In this document: positions 22,698-35,291 of the stretch, piece by piece
Position numbering within the stretch: position 1 is the stretch's first letter
Layout of the letters: every line of letters starts with the position of its first letter
Assembly (NCBI GenBank): GCA_949752745.1
Contig: OX457034.1
Location: 31,105,544 to 31,169,543, forward strand
Origin: Protula sp. h YS-2021
Taxonomy: Eukaryota > Annelida > Polychaeta > Sabellida > Serpulidae
Direction of reading: 5' to 3'
DNA length: 64,000 bases
Notes under the pieces: model-generated
Seen by the model: only the letters and a program-made list of their open reading frames with translations
Database searches by the model: none
Told to the model about the DNA's origin: nothing
Translations under genes and position numbers: made by a program

Positions 22698-24003
22698 AAT
22701 AGTGAAAATGGTTAATTTGGTGGATACGTTAAATTTTGAAAGTGGAATATCTTTAAAAGTATTGGTGATAGAGAGACGGGGATTTGACGAGGTGATATGG
22801 CGAATATGAATTATGTATGATCCAGTAGTGTTTTTAGGCCATTCTGAGCCCTTTAAATTGCACTTTTACAAAGGCAAAGTTTTCTACAGGCGAGTGTTAA
22901 ATGAATGGTTTTAAGAACAGCGAGATAGTTTTTTTATAAATAGATTTGTCTATTTCTTAGTGATTGGATGAATGATCAGATCAGTCTTGGAAAAAACTTC
23001 ACAATAACTATGTAACTGTTTGATATATTTTTTTAAAGTAAACCTTTGTAACCATATACATCCTTCATGTTACCAGTTACCAATACAAATATATGTAATG
23101 TAAGAAGCTACTAAATTTCAACTTACAATTTAGATGTTTTCAGCATTTTATTTACAGTAGACTTTGTAAACCTAAATAATTTAAATGTACTTCTATTTCC
23201 AGCCGAGTGTGAGATGTGAGAAATAATTCTGGGGTTACGGTATATACCGCCAACAACTGGAAAAATAAAAATAAATCAAGGGGTAATGTCATTGAATGTG
23301 TGATTTGTTTTAAGAACTACAAAAAGATGTATGTATTCCATAGGTAAAAATTGTAATTTATTTCTGCATACAAACAATATGTATTTGCACCAATTATCAA
23401 CTCTAAAGAAATCAGGTATTACACATATACCACCGACAAAAATGAAAATCCTGAGACTTTCTCAGTGAATTTGTGATATGGTTTAAGAGCTAGAAAGGAA
23501 TGTATGTATACCTTTAGTAAAATTTGAACTTTATTTCTGGATACAAGCAATCGGTAGCTGCAACAAGTATCAGCAGAAACAAATCACCAGAAAACATTGA
23601 TGTAAAAATTCAAAGGTCCAGTACATAATACGGCATATCCTCGTCTCGGACATTTGTCGTTGTCATGTATCTGCGCCGTATGTCGAATTATGCTGACACA
23701 GTTGACGCCCCACTCTAGCGCTATTACTCTTATATTTATGACTTCCTTAAAATCTAAGCGGTTATTGTTGCAAGATCAAAGATTTCAATTTAGTTCGTTC
23801 GTTGCATAGACTGCACATCCTAGCTTTTATTTTAGTGTTAATGCATGTTTAACTGGCCAGTCGTTAACTGGTCAACCGTCAATGATGGATAATGGATTTA
23901 CAGACATGTCTTGTTATATTTTCCATGTTGATCAAACCAACACAGGTTAAACAAGACCCAAACAGTCTGAGAAATATGATAGATTCACAGCAGGTTATAT
24001 ACA
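22698..24003 (+). repeat. Short unit S16
   Basis: 1306 bp. Mosaic: right-type G at unit position 111 and left-type T at 145, the combination otherwise seen only in L1. Confidence 0.93.
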
Positions 24004-25309
24004 AATAGTGAAAATGGTTAATTTGGTGGATACGTTAAATTTTGAAAGTGGAATATCTTTAAAAGTATTGGTGATAGAGAGACGGGGATTTGACGAGGTG
24101 ATATGGCGAATATAAATTATGTATGATCCAGTAGTGTTTTTAGGCCAGTCTGAGCCCTTTAAATTGCACTTTTACAAAGGCAAAGTTTTCTACAGGCGAG
24201 TGTTAAATGAATGGTTTTAAGAACAGCGAGATAATTTTTTTATAAATAGATTTGTCTATTTCTTAGTGATTGGATGAATGATCAGATCAGTCTTGGAAAA
24301 AACTTCACAATAACTATGTAACTGTTTGATATATTTTTTTAAAGTAAACCTTTGTAACCATATACATCCTTCATGTTACCAGTTACCAATACAAATATAT
24401 GTAATGTAAGAAGCTACTAAATTTCAACTTACAATTTAGATGTTTTCAGCATTTTATTTACAGTAGACTTTGTAAACCTAAATAATTTAAATGTACTTCT
24501 ATTTCCAGCCGAGTGTGAGATGTGAGAAATAATTCTGGGGTTACGGTATATACCGCCAACAACTGGAAAAATAAAAATAAATCAAGGGGTAATGTCATTG
24601 AATGTGTGATTTGTTTTAAGAACTACAAAAAGATGTATGTATTCCATAGGTAAAAATTGTAATTTATTTCTGCATACAAACAATATGTATTTGCACCAAT
24701 TATCAACTCTAAAGAAATCAGGTATTACACATATACCACCGACAAAAATGAAAATCCTGAGACTTTCTCAGTGAATTTGTGATATGGTTTAAGAGCTAGA
24801 AAGGAATGTATGTATACCTTTAGTAAAATTTGAACTTTATTTCTGGATACAAGCAATCGGTAGCTGCAACAAGTATCAGCAGAAACAAATCACCAGAAAA
24901 CATTGATGTAAAAATTCAAAGGTCCAGTACATAATACGGCATATCCTCGTCTCGGACATTTGTCGTTGTCATGTATCTGCGCCGTATGTCGAATTATGCT
25001 GACACAGTTGACGCCCCACTCTAGCGCTATTACTCTTATATTTATGACTTCCTTAAAATCTAAGCGGTTATTGTTGCAAGATCAAAGATTTCAATTTAGT
25101 TCGTTCGTTGCATAGACTGCACATCCTAGCTTTTATTTTAGTGTTAATGCATGTTTAACTGGCCAGTCGTTAACTGGTCAACCGACAATGATGGATAATG
25201 GATTTACAGAAATGTCTTGTGATATTTTCCATGTTGATCAAACCAACACAGATTAAACAAGACCCAAACAGTCTGAGAAATATGATAGATTCACAGCAGG
25301 TTATATACA
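24004..25309 (+). repeat. Short unit S17
   Basis: 1306 bp. Opposite mosaic: A at unit position 111 and G at 145. Has 'gataat' before the T run near 24232, as S19 does, the changed inverted-repeat arm 'gtcttgtg' near 25212, 'cagatt' near 25250, and a private 'accgac' near 25182. Confidence 0.93.
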
Positions 25310-26616
25310 AATAGTGAAAATGGTTAATTTGGTGGATACGTTAAATTTTGAAAGTGGAATATCTTTAAAAGTATTGGTGATAGAGAGACGGGGATTTGAC
25401 GAGGTGATATGGCGAATATGAATTATGTATGATCCAGTAGTGTTTTTAGGCCAGTCTGAGCCCTTTAAATTGCACTTTTACAAAGGCAAAGTTTTCTACA
25501 GGCGAGTGTTAAATGAATGGTTTTAAGAACAGCGAGATAGTTTTTTTTATAAATAGATTTGTCTATTTCTTAGTGATTGGATGAATGATCAGATCAGTCT
25601 TGGAAAAAACTTCACAATAACTATGTAACTGTTTGATATATTTTTTTAAAGTAAACCTTTGTAACCATATACATCCTTCATGTTACCAGTTACCAATACA
25701 AATATATGTAATGTAAGAAGCTACTAAATTTCAACTTACAATTTAGATGTTTTCAGCATTTTATTTACAGTAGACTTTGTAAACCTAAATAATTTAAATG
25801 TACTTCTATTTCCAGCCGAGTGTGAGATGTGAGAAATAATTCTGGGGTTACGGTATATACCGCCAACAACTGGAAAAATAAAAATAAATCAAGGGGTAAT
25901 GTCATTGAATGTGTGATTTGTTTTAAGAACTACAAAAAGATGTATGTATTCCATAGGTAAAAATTGTAATTTATTTCTGCATACAAACAATATGTATTTG
26001 CACCAATTATCAACTCTAAAGAAATCAGGTATTACACATATACCACCGACAAAAATGAAAATCCTGAGACTTTCTCAGTGAATTTGTGATATGGTTTAAG
26101 AGCTAGAAAGGAATGTATGTATACCTTTAGTAAAATTTGAACTTTATTTCTGGATACAAGCAATCGGTAGCTGCAACAAGTATCAGCAGAAACAAATCAC
26201 CAGAAAACATTGATGTAAAAATTCAAAGGTCCAGTACATAATACGGCATATCCTCGTCTCGGACATTTGTCGTTGTCATGTATCTGCGCCGTATGTCGAA
26301 TTATGCTGACACAGTTGACGCCCCACTCTAGCGCTATTACTCTTATATTTATGACTTCCTTAAAATCTAAGCGGTTATTGTTGCAAGATCAAAGATTTCA
26401 ATTTAGTTCGTTCGTTGCATAGACTGCACATCCTAGCTTTTATTTTAGTGTTAATGCATGTTTAACTGGCCAGTCGTTAACTGGTCAACCGTCAATGATG
26501 GATAATGGATTTACAGACATGTCTTGTTATATTTTCCATGTTGATCAAACCAACACAGATTAAACAAGACCCAAACAGTCTGAGAAATATGATAGATTCA
26601 CAGCAGGTTATATACA
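25310..26616 (+). repeat. Short unit S18
   Basis: 1307 bp. Right-type at both sites, with an eight-T run near 25541. Inverted-repeat arm is the standard form; 'cagatt' retained near its end. Confidence 0.93.
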
Positions 26617-27922
26617 AATAGTGAAAATGGTTAATTTGGTGGATACGTTAAATTTTGAAAGTGGAATATCTTTAAAAGTATTGGTGATAGAGAGACGGGG
26701 ATTTGACGAGGTGATATGGCGAATATGAATTATGTATGATCCAGTAGTGTTTTTAGGCCAGTCTGAGCCCTTTAAATTGCACTTTTACAAAGGCAAAGTT
26801 TTCTACAGGCGAGTGTTAAATGAATGGTTTTAAGAACAGCGAGATAATTTTTTTATAAATAGATTTGTCTATTTCTTAGTGATTGGATGAATGATCAGAT
26901 CAGTCTTGGAAAAAACTTCACAATAACTATGTAACTGTTTGATATATTTTTTTAAAGTAAACCTTTGTAACCATATACATCCTTCATGTTACCAGTTACC
27001 AATACAAATATATGTAATGTAAGAAGCTACTAAATTTCAACTTACAATTTAGATGTTTTCAGCATTTTATTTACAGTAGACTTTGTAAACCTAAATAATT
27101 TAAATGTACTTCTATTTCCAGCCGAGTGTGAGATGTGAGAAATAATTCTGGGGTTACGGTATATACCGCCAACAACTGGAAAAATAAAAATAAATCAAGG
27201 GGTAATGTCATTGAATGTGTGATTTGTTTTAAGAACTACAAAAAGATGTATGTATTCCATAGGTAAAAATTGTAATTTATTTCTGCATACAAACAATATG
27301 TATTTGCACCAATTATCAACTCTAAAGAAATCAGGTATTACACATATACCACCGACAAAAATGAAAATCCTGAGACTTTCTCAGTGAATTTGTGATATGG
27401 TTTAAGAGCTAGAAAGGAATGTATGTATACCTTTAGTAAAATTTGAACTTTATTTCTGGATACAAGCAATCGGTAGCTGCAACAAGTATCAGCAGAAACA
27501 AATCACCAGAAAACATTGATGTAAAAATTCAAAGGTCCAGTACATAATACGGCATATCCTCGTCTCGGACATTTGTCGTTGTCATGTATCTGCGCCGTAT
27601 GTCGAATTATGCTGACACAGTTGACGCCCCACTCTAGCGCTATTACTCTTATATTTATGACTTCCTTAAAATCTAAGCGGTTATTGTTGCAAGATCAAAG
27701 ATTTCAATTTAGTTCGTTCGTTGCATAGACTGCACATCCTAGCTTTTATTTTAGTGTTAATGCATGTTTAACTGGCCAGTCGTTAACTGGTCAACCGTCA
27801 ATGATGGATAATGGATTTACAGAAATGTCTTGTGATATTTTCCATGTTGATCAAACCAACACAGATTAAACAAGACCCAAACAGTCTGAGAAATATGATA
27901 GATTCACAGCAGGTTATATACA
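26617..27922 (+). repeat. Short unit S19
   Basis: 1306 bp. Right-type, with 'gataat' before the T run, like S17, and changed inverted-repeat arm. S17 and S19 thus match each other better than either matches S18. Confidence 0.93.
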
Positions 27923-29229
27923 AATAGTGAAAATGGTTAATTTGGTGGATACGTTAAATTTTGAAAGTGGAATATCTTTAAAAGTATTGGTGATAGAGAG
28001 ACGGGGATTTGACGAGGTGATATGGCGAATATGAATTATGTATGATCCAGTAGTGTTTTTAGGCCAGTCTGAGCCCTTTAAATTGCACTTTTACAAAGGC
28101 AAAGTTTTCTACAGGCGAGTGTTAAATGAATGGTTTTAAGAACAGCGAGATAGTTTTTTTTATAAATAGATTTGTCTATTTCTTAGTGATTGGATGAATG
28201 ATCAGATCAGTCTTGGAAAAAACTTCACAATAACTATGTAACTGTTTGATATATTTTTTTAAAGTAAACCTTTGTAACCATATACATCCTTCATGTTACC
28301 AGTTACCAATACAAATATATGTAATGTAAGAAGCTACTAAATTTCAACTTACAATTTAGATGTTTTCAGCATTTTATTTACAGTAGACTTTGTAAACCTA
28401 AATAATTTAAATGTACTTCTATTTCCAGCCGAGTGTGAGATGTGAGAAATAATTCTGGGGTTACGGTATATACCGCCAACAACTGGAAAAATAAAAATAA
28501 ATCAAGGGGTAATGTCATTGAATGTGTGATTTGTTTTAAGAACTACAAAAAGATGTATGTATTCCATAGGTAAAAATTGTAATTTATTTCTGCATACAAA
28601 CAATATGTATTTGCACCAATTATCAACTCTAAAGAAATCAGGTATTACACATATACCACCGACAAAAATGAAAATCCTGAGACTTTCTCAGTGAATTTGT
28701 GATATGGTTTAAGAGCTAGAAAGGAATGTATGTATACCTTTAGTAAAATTTGAACTTTATTTCTGGATACAAGCAATCGGTAGCTGCAACAAGTATCAGC
28801 AGAAACAAATCACCAGAAAACATTGATGTAAAAATTCAAAGGTCCAGTACATAATACGGCATATCCTCGTCTCGGACATTTGTCGTTGTCATGTATCTGC
28901 GCCGTATGTCGAATTATGCTGACACAGTTGACGCCCCACTCTAGCGCTATTACTCTTATATTTATGACTTCCTTAAAATCTAAGCGGTTATTGTTGCAAG
29001 ATCAAAGATTTCAATTTAGTTCGTTCGTTGCATAGACTGCACATCCTAGCTTTTATTTTAGTGTTAATGCATGTTTAACTGGCCAGTCGTTAACTGGTCA
29101 ACCGTCAATGATGGATAATGGATTTACAGAAATGTCTTGTGATATTTTCCATGTTGATCAAACCAACACAGATTAAACAAGACCCAAACAGTCTGAGAAA
29201 TATGATAGATTCACAGCAGGTTATATACA
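27923..29229 (+). repeat. Short unit S20
   Basis: 1307 bp. Right-type, eight-T run, changed inverted-repeat arm. Confidence 0.93.
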
Positions 29230-30536
29230 AATAGTGAAAATGGTTAATTTGGTGGATACGTTAAATTTTGAAAGTGGAATATCTTTAAAAGTATTGGTGA
29301 TAGAGAGACGGGGATTTGACGAGGTGATATGGCGAATATGAATTATGTATGATCCAGTAGTGTTTTTAGGCCAGTCTGAGCCCTTTAAATTGCACTTTTA
29401 CAAAGGCAAAGTTTTCTACAGGCGAGTGTTAAATGAATGGTTTTAAGAACAGCGAGATAGTTTTTTTTATAAATAGATTTGTCTATTTCTTAGTGATTGG
29501 ATGAATGATCAGATCAGTCTTGGAAAAAACTTCACAATAACTATGTAACTGTTTGATATATTTTTTTAAAGTAAACCTTTGTAACCATATACATCCTTCA
29601 TGTTACCAGTTACCAATACAAATATATGTAATGTAAGAAGCTACTAAATTTCAACTTACAATTTAGATGTTTTCAGCATTTTATTTACAGTAGACTTTGT
29701 AAACCTAAATAATTTAAATGTACTTCTATTTCCAGCCGAGTGTGAGATGTGAGAAATAATTCTGGGGTTACGGTATATACCGCCAACAACTGGAAAAATA
29801 AAAATAAATCAAGGGGTAATGTCATTGAATGTGTGATTTGTTTTAAGAACTACAAAAAGATGTATGTATTCCATAGGTAAAAATTGTAATTTATTTCTGC
29901 ATACAAACAATATGTATTTGCACCAATTATCAACTCTAAAGAAATCAGGTATTACACATATACCACCGACAAAAATGAAAATCCTGAGACTTTCTCAGTG
30001 AATTTGTGATATGGTTTAAGAGCTAGAAAGGAATGTATGTATACCTTTAGTAAAATTTGAACTTTATTTCTGGATACAAGCAATCGGTAGCTGCAACAAG
30101 TATCAGCAGAAACAAATCACCAGAAAACATTGATGTAAAAATTCAAAGGTCCAGTACATAATACGGCATATCCTCGTCTCGGACATTTGTCGTTGTCATG
30201 TATCTGCGCCGTATGTCGAATTATGCTGACACAGTTGACGCCCCACTCTAGCGCTATTACTCTTATATTTATGACTTCCTTAAAATCTAAGCGGTTATTG
30301 TTGCAAGATCAAAGATTTCAATTTAGTTCGTTCGTTGCATAGACTGCACATCCTAGCTTTTATTTTAGTGTTAATGCATGTTTAACTGGCCAGTCGTTAA
30401 CTGGTCAACCGTCAATGATGGATAATGGATTTACAGAAATGTCTTGTGATATTTTCCATGTTGATCAAACCAACACAGATTAAACAAGACCCAAACAGTC
30501 TGAGAAATATGATAGATTCACAGCAGGTTATATACA
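29230..30536 (+). repeat. Short unit S21
   Basis: 1307 bp. Right-type, eight-T run, changed inverted-repeat arm; same pattern as S20. Confidence 0.93.
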
Positions 30537-31844
30537 AATAGTGAAAATGGTTAATTTGGTGGATACGTTAAATTTTGAAAGTGGAATATCTTTAAAAGTA
30601 TTGGTGATAGAGAGACGGGGATTTGACGAGGTGATATGGCGAATATGAATTATGTATGATCCAGTAGTGTTTTTAGGCCAGTCTGAGCCCTTTAAATTGC
30701 ACTTTTACAAAGGCAAAGTTTTCTACAGGCGAGTGTTAAATGAATGGTTTTAAGAACAGCGAGATAGTTTTTTTTATAAATAGATTTGTCTATTTCTTAG
30801 TGATTGGATGAATGATCAGATCAGTCTTGGAAAAAACTTCACAATAACTATGTAACTGTTTGATATATTTTTTTTAAAGTAAACCTTTGTAACCATATAC
30901 ATCCTTCATGTTACCAGTTACCAATACAAATATATGTAATGTAAGAAGCTACTAAATTTCAACTTACAATTTAGATGTTTTCAGCATTTTATTTACAGTA
31001 GACTTTGTAAACCTAAATAATTTAAATGTACTTCTATTTCCAGCCGAGTGTGAGATGTGAGAAATAATTCTGGGGTTACGGTATATACCGCCAACAACTG
31101 GAAAAATAAAAATAAATCAAGGGGTAATGTCATTGAATGTGTGATTTGTTTTAAGAACTACAAAAAGATGTATGTATTCCATAGGTAAAAATTGTAATTT
31201 ATTTCTGCATACAAACAATATGTATTTGCACCAATTATCAACTCTAAAGAAATCAGGTATTACACATATACCACCGACAAAAATGAAAATCCTGAGACTT
31301 TCTCAGTGAATTTGTGATATGGTTTAAGAGCTAGAAAGGAATGTATGTATACCTTTAGTAAAATTTGAACTTTATTTCTGGATACAAGCAATCGGTAGCT
31401 GCAACAAGTATCAGCAGAAACAAATCACCAGAAAACATTGATGTAAAAATTCAAAGGTCCAGTACATAATACGGCATATCCTCGTCTCGGACATTTGTCG
31501 TTGTCATGTATCTGCGCCGTATGTCGAATTATGCTGACACAGTTGACGCCCCACTCTAGCGCTATTACTCTTATATTTATGACTTCCTTAAAATCTAAGC
31601 GGTTATTGTTGCAAGATCAAAGATTTCAATTTAGTTCGTTCGTTGCATAGACTGCACATCCTAGCTTTTATTTTAGTGTTAATGCATGTTTAACTGGCCA
31701 GTCGTTAACTGGTCAACCGTCAATGATGGATAATGGATTTACAGACATGTCTTGTTATATTTTCCATGTTGATCAAACCAACACAGATTAAACAAGACCC
31801 AAACAGTCTGAGAAATATGATAGATTCACAGCAGGTTATATACA
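30537..31844 (+). repeat. Short unit S22
   Basis: 1308 bp, the longest short unit: eight-T run plus an extra T in the second T run near 30870. Standard inverted-repeat arm with 'cagatt'. Confidence 0.93.
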
Positions 31845-33151
31845 AATAGTGAAAATGGTTAATTTGGTGGATACGTTAAATTTTGAAAGTGGAATATCTT
31901 TAAAAGTATTGGTGATAGAGAGACGGGGATTTGACGAGGTGATATGGCGAATATGAATTATGTATGATCCAGTAGTGTTTTTAGGCCAGTCTGAGCCCTT
32001 TAAATTGCACTTTTACAAAGGCAAAGTTTTCTACAGGCGAGTGTTAAATGAATGGTTTTAAGAACAGCGAGATAGTTTTTTTTATAAATAGATTTGTCTA
32101 TTTCTTAGTGATTGGATGAATGATCAGATCAGTCTTGGAAAAAACTTCACAATAACTATGTAACTGTTTGATATATTTTTTTAAAGTAAACCTTTGTAAC
32201 CATATACATCCTTCATGTTACCAGTTACCAATACAAATATATGTAATGTAAGAAGCTACTAAATTTCAACTTACAATTTAGATGTTTTCAGCATTTTATT
32301 TACAGTAGACTTTGTAAACCTAAATAATTTAAATGTACTTCTATTTCCAGCCGAGTGTGAGATGTGAGAAATAATTCTGGGGTTACGGTATATACCGCCA
32401 ACAACTGGAAAAATAAAAATAAATCAAGGGGTAATGTCATTGAATGTGTGATTTGTTTTAAGAACTACAAAAGGATGTATGTATTCCATAGGTAAAAATT
32501 GTAATTTATTTCTGCATACAAACAATATGTATTTGCACCAATTATCAACTCTAAAGAAATCAGGTATTACACATATACCACCGACAAAAATGAAAATCCT
32601 GAGACTTTCTCAGTGAATTTGTGATATGGTTTAAGAGCTAGAAAGGAATGTATGTATACCTTTAGTAAAATTTGAACTTTATTTCTGGATACAAGCAATC
32701 GGTAGCTGCAACAAGTATCAGCAGAAACAAATCACCAGAAAACATTGATGTAAAAATTCAAAGGTCCAGTACATAATACGGCATATCCTCGTCTCGGACA
32801 TTTGTCGTTGTCATGTATCTGCGCCGTATGTCGAATTATGCTGACACAGTTGACGCCCCACTCTAGCGCTATTACTCTTATATTTATGACTTCCTTAAAA
32901 TCTAAGCGGTTATTGTTGCAAGATCAAAGATTTCAATTTAGTTCGTTCGTTGCATAGACTGCACATCCTAGCTTTTATTTTAGTGTTAATGCATGTTTAA
33001 CTGGCCAGTCGTTAACTGGTCAACCGTCAATGATGGATAATGGATTTACAGACATGTCTTGTTATATTTTCCATGTTGATCAAACCAACACAGGTTAAAC
33101 AAGACCCAAACAGTCTGAGAAATATGATAGATTCACAGCAGGTTATATACA
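31845..33151 (+). repeat. Short unit S23
   Basis: 1307 bp. Right-type, eight-T run, private A to G at 32473. Returns to 'caggtt' near its end. Confidence 0.93.
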
Positions 33152-34454
33152 AATAGTGAAAATGGTTAATTTGGTGGATAGGTTAAATTTTGAAAGTGGA
33201 ATATCTTTAAAAGTATTGGTGATAGAGAGACGGGGATTTGACGAGGTGATATGGCGAATATGAATTATGTATGATCCAGTAGTGTTTTTAGGCCAGTCTG
33301 AGCCCTTTAAATTGCACTTTTACAAAGGCAAAGTTTTCTACAGGCGAGTGTTAAATGAATGGTTTTAAGAACAGCGAAATAGTTTTTTTATAAATAGATT
33401 TGTCTATTTCTTAGTGATTGGATGAATGATCAGATCAGTCTTGGAAAAAACTTCACAATAACTATGTAACTGTTTGATATATTTTTTTAAAGTAAACCTT
33501 TGTAACCATATACATCCTTCATGTTACCAGTTACCAATACAAATATATGTAATGTAAGAAGCTACTAAATTTCAACTTACAATTTAGATGTTTTCAGCAT
33601 TTTATTTACAGTAGACTTTGTAAACCTAAATAATTTAAATGTACTTCTATTTCCAGCCGAGTGTGAGATGTGAGAAATAATTCTGGGGTTACGGTATATA
33701 CCGCCAACAACTGGAAAAATAAAAATAAATCAAGGGGTAATGTCATTGAATGTGTGATTTGTTTTAAGAACTACAAAAAGATGTATGTATTCCATAGGTA
33801 AAAATTGTAATTTATTTCTGCATACAAACAATATGTATTTCCACCAATTATCAACTCTAAAGAAATCAGGTATTACACATATACCACCGACAAAAATGAA
33901 AATCCTGAGACTTTCTCAGTGAATTTGTGATATGGTTTAAGAGCTAGAAAGGAATGTATGTATACCTTTAGTAAAATTTGAACTTTATTTCTGGATACAA
34001 GCAATCGGTAGCTGCAACAAGTATCAGCAGAAACAAATCACCAGAAAACATTGATGTAAAAATTCAAAGGTCCAGTACATAATACGGCATATCCTCGTCT
34101 CGGACATTTGTCGTTGTCATGTATCTGCGCCGTATGTCGAATTATGCTGACACAGTTGACGCCCCACTCTAGCGCTATTACTCTTATATTTATGACTTCC
34201 TTAAAATCTAAGCGGTTATTGTTGCAATATCAAAGATTTCAATTTAGTTCGTTCGTTGCATAGACTGCACATCCTAGCTTTTATTTTAGTGTTAATGCAT
34301 GTTTAACTGGCCAGTCGTTAACTGGTCAACCGTCAATGATGGATAATGGATTTACAGACATGTCTTGTTATATTTTCCATGTTGATCAAACCAACACAGG
34401 TTAAACAAGACACAAACAGTCTGAGAAATATGATAGATTCACAGCAGGTTATAT
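33152..34454 (+). repeat. Short unit S24 (last, transitional)
   Basis: Last short unit before L2. It has the short-form A at unit position 11 but the long-form G at position 30 (33181), unlike S1-S23. It carries the most private changes of any short unit: G to A at 33378, G to C at 33841, G to T at 34228 and C to A at 34412. The next three bases 'aca' belong to the ambiguous join with L2. Confidence 0.93.
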
Positions 34455-34496
34455 ACAATTCCAGTGACATTGAAAAATGGTGTGTAAAATTACTGA

Positions 34497-34832
34497 TAGA
34501 GAATTGAATTGGATAGAGCATTGGTTCGGTAAGCCGAAGGTCCCGAGTTCGACTCCAGCTCGGGGCGGCATGCAGGGAATTGACATTTGCTCAAATTGCC
34601 TTGGCTAAGCAAATACAGTAGATAAGATCACCTATGAAGGAATTTAAAGTTGACGCCCACTTAGCGTTTCAGCCATCCCTTAAAAACATTTTAGAAAGAA
34701 GTTAGTTTGGGCATCGTCCAATGACTTTCTTTATTTGAGTTGCCAAAGTCAATAAAATTATTTATTTTTAAACGATCAAAAGTTTCAGGGAGTGAACTCT
34801 GTAAAAAAAAAAAAAAAAAAATAATAATAATA
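34497..34832 (+). mobile_element. Candidate SINE, copy in L2
   Basis: Same head and body as in L1; tail of 19 A plus three TAA (34803-34832). Confidence 0.4.
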
Positions 34833-35090
34833 GGTTTTGCCTGTAACACTTTGGTCCCTTTTTATTCTATATTGATATTGAATGTTTCAAGTCAAACCGT
34901 AAACAAGAAGAAAAAAGTGTAAGCAACGCCTGTTTTGAAAGATTTACAATTCAGCAATAAATGTTGCAATCACTCACTTTTTCCCACACCACAATCCAAT
35001 TCAGATGGGAAGGTATGTAGTTTATAAACAGGCTCGAGCATCCATACTGATAGTGCTGTGCAGGTTATGGCAGTAATACAGTTGGCTGAA

Positions 35091-35291
35091 AGTTGGCTCG
35101 GGAGTGCGAGGGCGTAAGCGTTCCGGTGTTCTTCGGGACCCGGTGGATCGAGCTGGAACTCGGCTGTAGAAAGGCGAAAGGCGGCGTAAAACCCGCCCGG
35201 TATGCCGAAGCCCCGCCACTGACCAATGCACACTGTGGTTGATCATTGACGGTGGCTGGGGTGGCCGTATATACGTCAGGCTTCTGGCAGC
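35091..35291. other. GC-rich island, L2
   Basis: Same island as in L1, 'gcgtaag' form, with 'tatatacg' at its right edge. Confidence 0.75.

Larger units (their letters stand above)
3107..34454 (+). repeat. Block of 24 short (B-only) tandem units
   Basis: 31.3 kb made of 24 short units between long units L1 and L2. Each short unit joins the next by 'tatacaaatagtgaaaatgg', where long units have segment A between 'acaa' and 'aatagtgaaagtgg'. All 24 have A instead of G at unit position 11; S1-S23 have C instead of G at unit position 30. Three sub-blocks can be seen from unit positions 111 and 145: S1-S13 have A and T, S14-S17 are mixed, and S18-S24 have G and G. The block contains no gene. Confidence 0.96.

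Noticed and set aside
3107..34454. CRISPR array or prokaryotic repeat
   Set aside because: The repeats are 1.3 kb and contiguous with no spacers.
34333..34521. 62-codon reverse frame crossing the B-to-A join, present at each long-unit join
   Set aside because: It spans two segments that are joined only by the array structure, has no recognisable domain, and is short enough to be expected by chance.
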